Position numbers and translations under genes: made by a program. From the NCBI RefSeq assembly GCF_007922615.2, contig NZ_CP042301.2:2976001-3040000 (forward strand): 64,000 nucleotides of DNA, given 5' to 3'. Below, piece by piece: positions 24,401-33,315 of this stretch. How positions within the stretch are numbered: position 1 is the first letter of the stretch; each line of letters begins with the position of its first letter. This stretch comes from Nitratireductor mangrovi (GTDB lineage: Bacteria > Pseudomonadota > Alphaproteobacteria > Rhizobiales > Rhizobiaceae). Below the pieces are notes generated by a model, which was not told the DNA's origin, searched no databases, and saw only the letters and a program-made list of their open reading frames with translations.

Positions 24401-24709
24401 GCGGCTCGTCCCGTAAATCAGATATCGGGAATCGTGCGAAAACAACACCGCGTCGCCGGGATCGTCCTCGACGTCGATGATCGCGACCAGGCGAGCCCGC
24501 TCATAGTCCCAGACCCTCAGCGTATTGCCGATGCTTGCAACGAGCCGCTTGTCGGGCGAGACGGCGATGGCGGCGAGATCATAGGGATCGCTAAGGTTTG
24601 GCAGGACCCTAAACCGCCCCTCGGTCGCGCGCGCCGCCGTTACCAACAGCGCCACAATGAAGACCACCCCGAAGCAGAACGACGCGTGTCTCACCGGTAT
24701 CGCTCCCAA
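21500..24709 (-). CDS. exported WD40-repeat caspase-family protease
   Basis: A 1069-residue protein. A signal peptide (CFGVVFIVALLVTAARATEG) is followed by two WD40 beta-propeller-like arrays to about residue 690 (repeats such as IAVSPDKRLVASIGNTLRVWD and LSLSADGSRLLSASRDGT). A linker follows, then a caspase domain from about 825 (LFVLAIGIDNYRN). The catalytic His is in VLFVAGHGY (about 908) and the Cys in IYDTCESG (about 954). DRNGDGLIDVSE near 1017 is a canonical EF-hand loop, so calcium may matter. Bacterial WD40-caspases are of uncertain function, with roles proposed in regulated proteolysis or cell death. Export argues against a cytosolic suicide role. Confidence 0.88.
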   Translation of the reverse strand: MGAIPVRHASFCFGVVFIVALLVTAARATEGRFRVLPNLSDPYDLAAIAVSPDKRLVASIGNTLRVWDYERARLVAIIDVEDDPGDAVLFSHDSRYLIYGTSRGKIEVYELETQELVLSFPAHESSVESLELDSTGEILLSSGALDKPKFWRLETGEFLADLDSEDSWPATFLDNDRQVALKTGDGQIAIHSTETGEKLRQISFGETASISTFAVSPDETRVLVYDAGKVSVWDLRSGKKLRDLEAPDNIIDEALAWLPDGRRAVTSGYRKGGDLASAIVWDTETGERLQEPVSPAGAFEGFVIGPEGMTALSGSEFGPTLFEWPLLNDGPGRIFGVRPASVAAAAFVERQDFVVAASTDRRLRLWGHDGQLRHVIELGLTPHAVAVVPGGKVVAVGGFGENDVAVLVDLKSRAIVRRYGNASLLGALDLAFSPDGEILYAGLNDGTVRAWRVRDATELAVFGLPNQGIDKSVDAMAIAPSGEVLAVATTKSLSSGRHNIELWNTATGTLIRTLETPIGGADDLVFDREGKRLLGASGWREVRIWNVETGNLERVIEDVPGNPSAVALQQTGRHLFVGSSSGNIRKFSRTTGRVLAELDGHAAAIDSLSLSADGSRLLSASRDGTVRLWDTNDGRELVNMTAGPEGWLSLIPQGFFAAAGNGGQLLSVVTMQHPYSVEQFGKALFRPDLVAQWIAGDPARNVRRSAERLDLGQILKSGTAPDIRVLSSTQSESTVEIAVALRNTGGGIGEIEWRVNGIAQAARSAMALKRPPQLARDEVMVSRRFELLPGSNRISVAAYTANNLLASERLQLVFEFGASGETRAGRLFVLAIGIDNYRNPALALRFAVADASAFSAALKAAAGTIFDDVIVRTLLNADATEKRISEVFAELEREMDVNDKFVLFVAGHGYTLDGSYYFVPQDFGDPVSAIGQELWQSWIDAIPAQASILIYDTCESGTLVGTTRDLSGSQSAAFDRLNYATGRSIISAATGLQAAAEGYRNHGLLTWVLLDALARGDRNGDGLIDVSELGSHAEEQVPALSVATFGTRQQPRKLITADFPIARRHTAIP

Positions 24710-24928
24710 GCCCTAAGGACTATAGGCCAAGCCAATACGAAAGGAAGTCAGTCTTTTTTGGTCGGGCCGAGAAGTATTGGAGGCAAGTTAGATGCTTGGT
24801 GTGCTCCAGTCTGCAGCATGACCGCCAGTGAAGGCGAACGTCCTGGCCGGGGCCGGAATCGGTCCGGAAGCTATTGATCGCTAATCTTCAAGAATGGGCA
24901 TGGGCGGTAGGACTGGTATGGTTCCGAT

Positions 24929-25750
24929 CTACGCCAAACGGATATCATTGGCGGGTGAAGGTTGAACTTTGCTCCGAGAGGCAAAGGTTCGTGTTGACGA
25001 TCCAGTCAGCCTAAACGCAATCGCGGCTGGTAGCTTTCCGTCTCTGGAAAGCAGCACGGCGATTGGCCGCGTGGCTTCGAAATGGGCGCAGACGATAGCC
25101 AGCATAACCATCATCGGAACGGCGAGGAACATGCCGGGGATCCCCCAGATGGATTGGCGGACGCTGCGATTGATCGAGTTGATGAGGCCGACCACGGAAT
25201 CGTCGATATCGTCATCGTTCGGAAAGAGCCGCTGCAGCTTGGCAGGAACCAGTGGCGTTCCACAAAAAGAAAGCCGACATAAAGGCACACGAGATCCGTC
25301 GCCACGACCAGATTTCCCGCGGAGCCTGCTGTCGTCCGCAGATACGCGCCGGCGTCGATTTCTCTTATCGCCGCCAATACGAAGGCGGCGGTATCCGCGC
25401 CGAGCCAGCCCAGGCCCCTCGCAAGCAACGCCTGCATGCGCTCGACATATGTCGGCAGTTGCGCCGGTACGGTGGCCATCTGCTGCGAGACGATCGCAAG
25501 CAGGCCAAGCAATACCGCCACGAATGGCCGCAAACGTGACGGTCGTTGCCACCCACAGTGGTATGCGCAGCCGTCCAATTCGCAGGGCGGCGACAAAGTC
25601 GATCAACGCCGTGATCAGAACGAACAGCAGGAGTGCGACGACGAGCGGGATCAGGAAGAACCGGCCCTCGACAAGGAGAACCAGGACGATAGCGGCCGCG
25701 ATCTGCGCGCGTCACGCCATACGGGATTGGAACTGATCGAGGTTTGCCAT
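24929..25750 (-). pseudogene. AI-2E family permease gene, degraded
   Basis: Pieces of one AI-2E (PerM/DUF20) membrane protein are spread over two frames. The ATG at 25750 is followed by an in-frame TGA after 12 codons, then AIVLVLLVEGRFFLIPLVVA continues. The frame then shifts to VSQQMATVPAQLPTYVERMQ and LVCLYVGFLFVERHW, and shifts again to RLFPNDDDIDDSVVGLINSI and WGIPGMFLAVPMMVMLAIVC. The membrane segment normally between the last two pieces is absent, so there is also an internal deletion. It cannot make a functional transporter. Confidence 0.75.
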
Positions 25751-25857
25751 GCGTGCCCTTTCGGCGAAGTGATTTTCCAGCACGCGCCCCGGCAATGTTT
25801 GCCGGCTCCGAGATGTGACGGCCCCGGGCCGGATCGTGTCCGGCCCGGGGTGATGCC

Positions 25858-27336
25858 TTAGCCGGCCAACGCAGCCTCGCGACCCGCTATACGGCCCATA
25901 ACTAGGCAGTTGGCTAGCGAACCGCCGCCGACATAGTCGTCGTAGAAGACATGTCCGGCACCTTCACCGGCGGCATACAGGCCCGCAATCACCCTTCCGT
26001 CCGCTTCCAGCACCTCGGCGTTGTCGTTGATCATGAGTCCGCCAAATGTCAGCGTGACGCCCGGCGCGAGCGGATGGAAAGCGTAGAACGGCGCCCTCTC
26101 AATCTTGCGTGCGAGGGCAGCCTTCGGAGGAGAAGCTTCGGGGGCCGCGCCGCCCGAGACGGCGACATTGAAATCGGCGATTGTCGCGGCGAGAGTATCG
26201 GAGGGTACGCCCAGTTCTTTGGCCAGTTCATCGAGGGTGGACGCCTCGATGATGTCGATGCCGAGCCTTCTGAAGGTCGCCATCGTCGTCTGGGTGGCGG
26301 GCAATTCCGCAATTGTCTGATCGAAGACCAGCGAGGCCCGTTGACCGGGCTGACCGAGAACCGCCTTGCCGTGGGCGACATATCCTCTCGACTCATCGAC
26401 GAAGCGCTTGCCCTCCTGATTGACGGAGATGCAATAGGGAAGCGCTGCGAAGGGGTTGCCGGCCGCGGTTTCGACCGCATCGACAGCTGCGATGTGCAGC
26501 GCCATGATGCCGCCCATGCCGCGCAGCCCGGCGCCGACGTCACCGGCCATACGCAGGCCGTCCCCCGTCGCCCAGTCGATGCCACGCACCATCAGAGCTT
26601 CGGCGTTGGGGTCCGAATACGCCGCGATAATCTGCGGATTGGCGGCATAGCCGCCCGTGGTGACGACAACCGATTGTCCGGCCAACTCGATCACCCCGTC
26701 CGAACCGATCGCGCGGACCCCCGCAACCGCCCCATTCTCGTTCAGGACGAGATGCTTCGCCTTCGTGTCGAAGAAGAAGTGGCCGCCCAGTTCCTCAATC
26801 CTGTTGCGCAATCCAGCCAACGTTCGAGGCATGCCCATATAGGGGCCCGGCGCGGTGGTCACGGTCGCGATGCGATAGGGTGGCATCGTTCCTTGGGCCG
26901 TGAATTCGGCGCCGTTGGTCCGCAGCCATTCGACATCCGCGCGCGTATTCTGTGCCATCAATTCATATATCGCACGATTGCCGCGCCCTTGGCCCTTTGA
27001 CACGAAATCCTCGAGATAGGCGGCGCTGTCGGCTGACGATGCAGAAGCAGGCATCGCAATGATGCCTGCAGACAGCGCCGAATTCCCGCCTGCGCGGTTC
27101 TCCGACGCCTTGTCGAGCACGGCAACGCGTGCTCCCGATGAGGCCGCCTCCAGAGCGGCTGCCGTGCCGGCCAAGCCGGTGCCTATCACTACGACGTCGA
27201 ACGATTCTACTATCTCGGGAGTAGGAAGGTTCGCCGCCTTGGCCGAGCTTATCGCACTCAGTCCGGCAAGCCCGGCACCTGCGCTAAGTCCTGTCAGCAT
27301 GCTTCTGCGGCTGAACGTGCTTTTACCGTCGGTCAT
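25858..27336 (-). CDS. Tat-exported FAD-dependent fumarate-reductase-like protein
   Basis: A 492-residue flavoprotein with a twin-arginine signal (FSRRSMLTGLSAGAGLAG), the FAD fold FDVVVIGTGLAGTAAALEAASSG and the flavocytochrome c/fumarate reductase signatures GGNSALSAGI, GQSVVVTTGGYAAN and YAAGEGAGHVFYDDYVGGGS. Such proteins reduce fumarate, urocanate or related enoates in the periplasm using electrons from c-type hemes. It has no heme domain; the tetraheme cytochrome encoded just upstream (31-base gap) would supply it, making a split flavocytochrome. The start at 27336 has GGAGG upstream. The substrate is not determined. Confidence 0.88.
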   Translation of the reverse strand: MTDGKSTFSRRSMLTGLSAGAGLAGLSAISSAKAANLPTPEIVESFDVVVIGTGLAGTAAALEAASSGARVAVLDKASENRAGGNSALSAGIIAMPASASSADSAAYLEDFVSKGQGRGNRAIYELMAQNTRADVEWLRTNGAEFTAQGTMPPYRIATVTTAPGPYMGMPRTLAGLRNRIEELGGHFFFDTKAKHLVLNENGAVAGVRAIGSDGVIELAGQSVVVTTGGYAANPQIIAAYSDPNAEALMVRGIDWATGDGLRMAGDVGAGLRGMGGIMALHIAAVDAVETAAGNPFAALPYCISVNQEGKRFVDESRGYVAHGKAVLGQPGQRASLVFDQTIAELPATQTTMATFRRLGIDIIEASTLDELAKELGVPSDTLAATIADFNVAVSGGAAPEASPPKAALARKIERAPFYAFHPLAPGVTLTFGGLMINDNAEVLEADGRVIAGLYAAGEGAGHVFYDDYVGGGSLANCLVMGRIAGREAALAG

Positions 27337-27367
27337 GTCTGCCTCCGTTTCGAGCCGCACGTGGCGG

Positions 27368-27715
27368 CTACTTGATCTTGAATTCGAAGCTTCGGTGACA
27401 CATCACGCATGTCACTTCGGACTCGCCATGGATTTTGTGGCAATCATTACAGGCCGGTATCTCGTCCGGTCCCAGATGAGGGGACCGGTGAGGATCAGGC
27501 GACATCACTGGATGTTCTTCCCCGATCATCGTTCCATGGCAGGCCACGCAAATCGCATCCGGCGGTGCGGTCATTTCCTGCTGCCCTTGATGACAAGCGG
27601 CGCAGGGAACGCCGACACCTTCGTGAATGTCGTGGAGCGCCTGACCATTTGCGGTGGACACCGCAATCAGTGCTCCAAATGACACCACAATGAACCATGC
27701 AGTTCGTAACCACAT
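27368..27715 (-). CDS. periplasmic tetraheme cytochrome c
   Basis: A 115-residue protein with a signal peptide (MWLRTAWFIVVSFGALIAVS...GQA) and four heme-binding CXXCH motifs: CAACH, CVACH, CNDCH, CVMCH, plus extra His for axial ligation. It matches the small tetraheme domain of flavocytochrome c fumarate reductases. It should pass electrons to the FAD subunit encoded downstream. The start at 27715 has GGGAGAAGG upstream; a longer frame would run into the FixK/FNR-like box. First gene of a two-gene operon. Confidence 0.88.
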   Translation of the reverse strand: MWLRTAWFIVVSFGALIAVSTANGQALHDIHEGVGVPCAACHQGQQEMTAPPDAICVACHGTMIGEEHPVMSPDPHRSPHLGPDEIPACNDCHKIHGESEVTCVMCHRSFEFKIK

Positions 27716-27749
27716 ATCGACCTTCTCCCAAAGTTTGGTGCTTGCCGCT

Positions 27750-27763
27750 TTGATCTTCGTCAA
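27750..27763. promoter_or_regulatory. FNR/FixK-type box
   Basis: TTGAT-CTTC-GTCAA, a match to the TTGA(T/C)-N4-(A/G)TCAA consensus of the Crp/Fnr group. It lies 35 bases before the cytochrome start and 167 before nqrA, between the two divergent operons. This predicts induction of the reductase at low oxygen; an effect on nqr is possible. Confidence 0.65.
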
Positions 27764-27930
27764 TAAGGTTGCACGACGCTAGGTCGATGCATTGGTGCTG
27801 TCATCTATGGTAGTTCGCTCTTGACTTGATCGAGCGCAAAGCCGCCGAACAGATGGCAGTCCATTTAAGAAATTCGCGTTTGTGTCGGCACGGCGCGGAT
27901 GATGCAGCGGCAATACGGCAACCGGTTTCG

Positions 27931-29193
27931 ATGAACTTCAGTCTCCGCAAAGGTCTGGACATTGCAGTCGATGGCGCGCCCGAACAGGTGGTGGGCGCGA
28001 CGCGGGACGTGTCGTCGGTAGCCGTTCTTGGCAGGGATTTCCCCGGAGTCCGGCCGGAATTTCGAGTTGCGGAAGGCGATCGCGTTTGTGCGGGCCAGGT
28101 GCTTTTCATCGACCGAAAGCGGCCCAGAATACGTTTCGCTGCGCCGGCATGCGGGACGGTAGAGCACATCGTCGCTGGGCATCGGCGCATGCTCGATAAG
28201 CTCATCATTAGGGTCGAAGGGGACGGAGCGGAGACGTTCAGGCAGGCTGCAACCGCGAGGGACCGCGAGACCCTGCGAGAGGTTCTCCTGTCCAGCGGCT
28301 CGTGGCCGGCTTTCCGAACCCGGCCTTTCGGTAGGATACCCGATCCGGAAAGTATGCCCGCCGCGATCTTCGTTACGGCGATCGAGACCGATCCGCTGGC
28401 GGCCGACGCTCGGATCATCCTCGACCGGCATATCGAGGCTTTCAAGCAAGGTGTTGGTGCGCTAGCGCACCTTACCGACGGCCCTGTCTTTGTGTGTCAG
28501 CCGCCCGGACCAGAACTTGTGCAAAGCGAGGAGCGCCTTCGGGTGGCCAGCTTCGCCGGGCCGCATCCGGCTGGACTTCCTGGAACGCACATCCATCATC
28601 TGATGCCGGCGTCTGCAAAGCGCACGGTCTGGCACATCGGTTACCAGGACGTCATCGCTGTCGGCCATTTGCTCGAAACCGGACGGTTATGGACGGAGCG
28701 CACCGTTGCCCTCGGCGGCCCCGGCATGCGCCAGCCGCGACTGACAAGGACACGGCTCGGCGCCAGTATCGAGGATCTGATAGCCGGCGAGACTCGGGAC
28801 GGCGCGGTGCAGCTCGTGTCGGGCTCCGTGCTGTCGGGACGCTCATCCGCCTATCTGGGCCGCTATCACACACAAGTAACGGTGCTGAAGAACGGGTGGC
28901 CGGCACGGCCGCGCTCGCTTCTCGGCACAGTGTCCGGTTGGCTGCCGCGCGCTGCCAGCGGCGGTCCGATCATCCCGATCGAATCCCTTGATGCCGCGAT
29001 GCCGCTCGACATCCTGCCCCTGCCGCTGATGCGCGCGCTCGCCATAGGCGACGTGGAAACCGCTGAACGTCTCGGTTGTCTCGAACTTGTCGAGGAGGAC
29101 GTCGCACTGCTTTCGCATCTCTGCCCCGACGGAGCCGACTACGGCGCATTGCTGCGTCAGATACTGGACGAACTGGAAGGCGGCGGGCGATGA
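27931..29193 (+). CDS. nqrA: Na+-translocating NADH:quinone reductase subunit A
   Basis: A 420-residue soluble subunit with the NqrA start (FSLRKGLDIAVDG), lipoyl-like VAEGDRVCAGQVLFIDRK, FVTAIETDPLAADARII, and HIHHLMPASAKRTVWHIGYQDVIAVGHLL. It is slightly shorter than the usual 445 or so. NqrA contributes to quinone binding in the complex that oxidises NADH and pumps Na+. Start 27931 is chosen to match the family N terminus; the open frame reaches back to 27826. It is the first gene of a complete nqrABCDEF-apbE-nqrM operon, and nqrB overlaps its stop by four bases. Confidence 0.9.
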   Translation: MNFSLRKGLDIAVDGAPEQVVGATRDVSSVAVLGRDFPGVRPEFRVAEGDRVCAGQVLFIDRKRPRIRFAAPACGTVEHIVAGHRRMLDKLIIRVEGDGAETFRQAATARDRETLREVLLSSGSWPAFRTRPFGRIPDPESMPAAIFVTAIETDPLAADARIILDRHIEAFKQGVGALAHLTDGPVFVCQPPGPELVQSEERLRVASFAGPHPAGLPGTHIHHLMPASAKRTVWHIGYQDVIAVGHLLETGRLWTERTVALGGPGMRQPRLTRTRLGASIEDLIAGETRDGAVQLVSGSVLSGRSSAYLGRYHTQVTVLKNGWPARPRSLLGTVSGWLPRAASGGPIIPIESLDAAMPLDILPLPLMRALAIGDVETAERLGCLELVEEDVALLSHLCPDGADYGALLRQILDELEGGGR

Positions 29194-30029
29194 ACGAGAC
29201 CGTCGGGCGCAGGTCCGCCCAAAGCATGGCGCGTCCACCGGCACCGTTTGTCATGGCCCGCTGGGATCATCAGCGGATCACCTTTGTGACGGTTGCCGCG
29301 CTACTGCCCGCAGTCGGTATGTCCATCGATGGCCGGCCGACCCTGTTCCTTTCTGCGCTCGGGGTGGTGCTAGCGGCTGCTCTGGCATGGAGCTGGCTTT
29401 TCGCGCATTTCCGCCAACGGCCGCTGGAATGGGACTGGATCATGACCGGCATGACTTTTGCCATTCTGGTTCCCGACACAGTGCCGATTTGGCAGCAGCT
29501 CCTAGCGCTCTCCTTCGGCGTGGTCATGGGCGAGCAGATTTTCGGCGGCCGCGGCCGCAATTTTCTTCATCCGACCACCGTCGCGCTCGCATTCCTGATG
29601 TTTTCCTTTCCCGGCGATTATCAGAAACCGGATCACACGGCCCTGGCCGTCGCAGCGAGCGCGGGCGGACTGTTGCTACTGGGTTTGCGTATAGTCTCCT
29701 GGCGCGTGCTTTGCGGCATCGCGATTGGCGCGACCGTCAGTTTGATGGTTTCCGGTGAAGGCGATTGGCACCCGTTGCTGACCGGCATCGCCATGATCAG
29801 CGTCATCTTCCTGATCGCCGATCCGGTCGCCGCGGCGTCCACAAATCCGGGCCGTTGGCTCTACGGCCTCTTGGCGGGAATGCTGATGGTGGTGTTCGGC
29901 CATGCCGGCGGCGATCCCGGCTCACTCCGGGCCATTGTCTTCGCTGCTCTGCTGGCCGGCGTATTCGCGCCGCTTATCGATCAGATCGTTATCTGGCTCA
30001 ATGTGCGGCGGAGGCGACGCCGTGACTGA
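29190..30029 (+). CDS. nqrB: Nqr subunit B, short form lacking the flavin site
   Basis: A 279-residue membrane protein with NqrB landmarks: WIMTGMTFAILVPDTVPIWQQ, EQIFGGRGRNFLHPTT, LIADPVAAASTNPGRWLYG and ALLAGVFAPLIDQIVIWLN. The usual protein is about 410 residues. Here the N-terminal 60 or so are gone, and so is the loop that carries the SGAT motif for covalent FMN: directly after FLMFSFPGDYQ it goes to the next helix. All other subunits are present, so this looks like a genuine variant, not a decayed gene. ATGA overlap with nqrA; nqrC starts inside its end. Confidence 0.85.
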   Translation: MNETVGRRSAQSMARPPAPFVMARWDHQRITFVTVAALLPAVGMSIDGRPTLFLSALGVVLAAALAWSWLFAHFRQRPLEWDWIMTGMTFAILVPDTVPIWQQLLALSFGVVMGEQIFGGRGRNFLHPTTVALAFLMFSFPGDYQKPDHTALAVAASAGGLLLLGLRIVSWRVLCGIAIGATVSLMVSGEGDWHPLLTGIAMISVIFLIADPVAAASTNPGRWLYGLLAGMLMVVFGHAGGDPGSLRAIVFAALLAGVFAPLIDQIVIWLNVRRRRRRD

Positions 30030-30828
30030 GTTCAACCCTTGGAGGCTCTGGAAGCGTTTCCTCGCGCTACCTAATGACAGTCGGGCGAAAACGCTCGGCG
30101 TCGCCTTGTTCGTTGCTCTTGTCTGCGCAACGGCCGTTTCGATCACGGCCGTCACGCTGGAGCCGCTGCAGGAGGCCAACCTTCAGCGCGAACGCGAAAG
30201 GCGCATGGCCGAGATGATATCGGCACTGCCCGGCATGGCGGACATCCTGCGGGAGACCGAAGTGGATACGCTGGATACCGTAATCGTCAACCTTGGCACT
30301 GGAGATGTCACGGATGCGTTCGCTCCCGCGCAGTTTGACTATGCTGCCGCGCAGACGGATCCGGAACTGACGACCATGATACCGGAGGATGCCGACGTAG
30401 CCGGTATCGGCCGCCGGCCGATCTTTGCGCCGGCGTATCTGCTGCGCGACGAAGACCGGCTCGTGCTGGTGGTGATCCCGACCTACGGAACAGGTTACCA
30501 GTCGACCATCCGCGCCTATGTCGCGATCAAAGGCGATCTCAACACAATTGCGGCCGTCAGCATCTATGAGCAAGGCGAGACACCTGGCATCGGCACGCGC
30601 ATCACCGATCCGTCATGGCAGGACCGTTGGCAGGGCAAGCAGATTGCTGACGAGACCGGCGCCGTACGCCTTTCGGTGGTGCAAGGCGGCGCAGACGGAC
30701 CATTCGAGGTCGACGCGATCAGCGGTGCAACACGGTCCAGCATGGGCGTTTCGAACCTCGTCCGGTTCTGGCTGGGAGCGCACGGGTACGGCCCTTTCCT
30801 GGAACGGCTGAAAGCGCGGGGGGAATAG
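30022..30828 (+). CDS. nqrC: Nqr subunit C (covalent FMN subunit)
   Basis: A 268-residue protein with one N-terminal membrane helix ([18 protein letters not shown]) and a periplasmic FMN-binding domain. Seen are [18 protein letters not shown] and the flavinylation motif [12 protein letters not shown], whose Thr would carry FMN attached by ApbE. The start is GTG at 30022, inside the last codons of nqrB (overlap 8 bases), which fits translational coupling. Length is normal for NqrC. Confidence 0.9.
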   Translation: MTEFNPWRLWKRFLALPNDSRAKTLGVALFVALVCATAVSITAVTLEPLQEANLQRERERRMAEMISALPGMADILRETEVDTLDTVIVNLGTGDVTDAFAPAQFDYAAAQTDPELTTMIPEDADVAGIGRRPIFAPAYLLRDEDRLVLVVIPTYGTGYQSTIRAYVAIKGDLNTIAAVSIYEQGETPGIGTRITDPSWQDRWQGKQIADETGAVRLSVVQGGADGPFEVDAISGATRSSMGVSNLVRFWLGAHGYGPFLERLKARGE

Positions 30829-30830
30829 AC

Positions 30831-31493
30831 ATGGCGGGAGGCAATTTGCGCTATCTTACGGCGCCGATCATCGACAGCAATCCCGTCACGCTCCAGATAC
30901 TGGGCATCTGCTCCGCCTTGGCCGTCACGACCTCGGTAGCAACTTCGCTAACGATGAGCGTGGCGCTGACGGCCGTGCTGGCCATCTCCAGCCTGGTTAT
31001 CAGCACTATTCGCAGGCATCTGCCCTCATCCATACGGCTCGTCGTCCAGATTACGCTCATCGCCTCGCTGGTCATCGTCGCCGATCAGGTCCTCAGGGCA
31101 TACGCATTCGAGATGAGTCAAAGGCTGTCGATCTTCGTCGGGCTCATCGTCACAAACTGCCTCGTTCTCGGACGCGCGGAAGGCTTTGCCATGCACAATC
31201 CGCCGTGGCCGAGTTTCCTCGACGGGATCGGCAATGGGCTCGGCTACAGCCTCATTCTGCTCGTAGTGGGTACGGTCCGCGAACTCCTGGGCACCGGCAA
31301 CCTGCTTGGATACGCGGTGTTGCCAACAGTCGAAGCTGGGGGCTGGTTCCAGCCGCTCGGACTGATGCTGCTGGCGCCAAGTGCCTTCTTCATCATCGGC
31401 ATGCTGATCTGGTTGATCCGGACGCTTCGTCCGGCTCAGGTCGAGGCTGCGGAGTTCGCCATTCCCCAGCCGGAGACAGTTAGGCAGCCATGA
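30831..31493 (+). CDS. nqrD: Nqr subunit D
   Basis: A 220-residue integral membrane protein of six helices, typical NqrD/RnfE family ([20 protein letters not shown] is seen as [56 protein letters not shown]). With NqrE it forms the pseudo-symmetric membrane core that holds the intramembrane iron centre; the NCLVLGRAE segment supplies a conserved Cys. Starts two bases after nqrC and overlaps nqrE by four. Confidence 0.9.
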   Translation: MAGGNLRYLTAPIIDSNPVTLQILGICSALAVTTSVATSLTMSVALTAVLAISSLVISTIRRHLPSSIRLVVQITLIASLVIVADQVLRAYAFEMSQRLSIFVGLIVTNCLVLGRAEGFAMHNPPWPSFLDGIGNGLGYSLILLVVGTVRELLGTGNLLGYAVLPTVEAGGWFQPLGLMLLAPSAFFIIGMLIWLIRTLRPAQVEAAEFAIPQPETVRQP

Positions 31494-32092
31494 CCAATCT
31501 GTTCTTCCGCTCGATCTTCGAGGAGAATCTGGCGCTCGCCTTTTTCCTCGGCATCTGCACGTTCCTGGCCGTCTCCAGGCGCGTGGAAACCGCAGTCGGG
31601 CTGGGCATCGCCCTGATCGTCGTTCAGGGTATCACCGTCCCGGTGAATCACCTGATCTTCAACACGCTCCTAGTCGACGGCGCATGGGCGTGGGCCGGTT
31701 TGCCGGAGGTTGATCTGACATTCCTGAGACTGATCAGTTTCATCGGGGTGATCGCGGCGATCGTGCAGATACTCGAAATGATACTGGACCGCTTCGTGCC
31801 GGCTCTGCACCGCGCACTCGGCATATTCCTACCGCTTATCACGGTGAACTGCGCCATCCTTGGCGGCAGCCTGTTCATGGTCGAGCGCAAATACAGCTTC
31901 GCCGAAAGCGTCATCTACGGCCTCGGAAGCGGTGTCGGGTGGGCGCTCGCAATCGTTGCCTTAGCCGCGATCCGAGAAAGGCTGCGCTACGCTGATGTCC
32001 CGGATGGCCTGCGCGGGTTGGGCATCGCTTTCGTCGTCACCGGGTTGATGTCGATGGGTTTTTCGGCCTTCGTCGGGGTTCAACTGCCATGA
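31490..32092 (+). CDS. nqrE: Nqr subunit E
   Basis: A 200-residue six-helix membrane protein, sister of NqrD. Family segments are [37 protein letters not shown] and [10 protein letters not shown]. The VNCAILGG Cys is the partner of that in NqrD. ATGA overlaps at both ends with nqrD and nqrF. Confidence 0.9.
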   Translation: MTNLFFRSIFEENLALAFFLGICTFLAVSRRVETAVGLGIALIVVQGITVPVNHLIFNTLLVDGAWAWAGLPEVDLTFLRLISFIGVIAAIVQILEMILDRFVPALHRALGIFLPLITVNCAILGGSLFMVERKYSFAESVIYGLGSGVGWALAIVALAAIRERLRYADVPDGLRGLGIAFVVTGLMSMGFSAFVGVQLP

Positions 32093-33312
32093 CGGAGATG
32101 GTGCTCGGCAGTGCCCTTTTTGTGGCGATCGTGTTGGCGCTTTCGGCAGCCGTGCTTGCGGCCAGGGCGTTGCTGATGCCTGGCGGCACTGCCGCGATCA
32201 CCGTAAATGACCGCCAGGAACTGGCCGCGAAGCTGGGTGAAAAGCTGCTCGGCGCTCTCAACGACGGCGGCATTGCGGTCCCCTCCGCGTGCGGCGGAGC
32301 CGGCACCTGCGGCCAATGCCGCGTGACCGTAACCGAGGGCGGTGGAGAAGTCCTACCAAACGAGAAGGCGCTGTTCACCCGGAAGCAGATTGCTCAGGGC
32401 AATCGGCTGGCATGCCAGGTTACCGTGCGCGGCGACGTGGGTGTCCGCGTGCCGGACGCCGTGCTGAACGCGCGCGAATGGCGCTGCACCGTCGTATCGA
32501 GCCGTACCTTGGCGCCGCTGATACGGGAACTGGCGCTGGAGCTTCCGGCCGGCGACGCGCTTGAATTTAGACCAGGCTCTTTCGTGCAGGTAACCGCACC
32601 GGCTTATCGCCTTTCGTTTGCCGATTACGATATAGCGCCGGAACATCGGGCGGCGTGGGAACGACAGGGCCTCGGCAACCTCACTTCCAGCAGCGCGGAG
32701 CGCGTCTCGCGCGCCTATTCCATTGCAAACACTCCGGAGCATGGAGACCGCCGGATCATGCTGCTCATCCGCCTCGCGCTGCCGCCGCCCGACAAGCCGG
32801 GCGTGCCGCCGGGCGTTGTGTCCTCCTGGCTATTCGGTCTGCGCGAAGGCGACAGAATCGATGTCTCAGGCCCATTTGGAGAATTTGCTGCAAAGAACAC
32901 GGACCGCGAGATGGTGTTCATCGGCGGCGGGGTCGGCATGGCGCCGCTGAGGGCAATCATCACCGACCAACTTCAGCGCGTCGCAACGAAACGCAAGATA
33001 AGCTTCTGGTACGGAGCGCGGGGCAAGGTGGATCTGTTCTACGGCGACGAGTTCACACGGCTGCAAGCCGAGCATGACAACTTCACATGGACGGTTGCGC
33101 TCTCCGATCCCGCACCGAACGAGCAATGGTCGGGCGAGACCGGCTTCATTCACGATGTCGTACTGCGGCGCCTTGTAAGGGATCATCCGGCACCGGAGGC
33201 CTGCGAATACTATCTCTGTGGACCGCCGCTTATGATCAAGGCGGTTCTGGCGATGCTGGACGATGCAGGCGTCGATGCCGACTGCATCTTCAACGACGAT
33301 TTCGGGAGCTAG
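32089..33312 (+). CDS. nqrF: Nqr subunit F, NADH-oxidising Fe-S flavoprotein
   Basis: A 407-residue protein with an N-terminal membrane helix ([20 protein letters not shown]) and a 2Fe-2S ferredoxin domain with Cys 68, 74, 77 and about 109 ([24 protein letters not shown]). A ferredoxin-reductase module follows, with FAD ([11 protein letters not shown]) and NADH ([17 protein letters not shown]) sites. It takes electrons from NADH into the complex. Length and motifs are normal for NqrF. Confidence 0.92.
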   Translation: MTEMVLGSALFVAIVLALSAAVLAARALLMPGGTAAITVNDRQELAAKLGEKLLGALNDGGIAVPSACGGAGTCGQCRVTVTEGGGEVLPNEKALFTRKQIAQGNRLACQVTVRGDVGVRVPDAVLNAREWRCTVVSSRTLAPLIRELALELPAGDALEFRPGSFVQVTAPAYRLSFADYDIAPEHRAAWERQGLGNLTSSSAERVSRAYSIANTPEHGDRRIMLLIRLALPPPDKPGVPPGVVSSWLFGLREGDRIDVSGPFGEFAAKNTDREMVFIGGGVGMAPLRAIITDQLQRVATKRKISFWYGARGKVDLFYGDEFTRLQAEHDNFTWTVALSDPAPNEQWSGETGFIHDVVLRRLVRDHPAPEACEYYLCGPPLMIKAVLAMLDDAGVDADCIFNDDFGS

Positions 33313-33315
33313 ATC

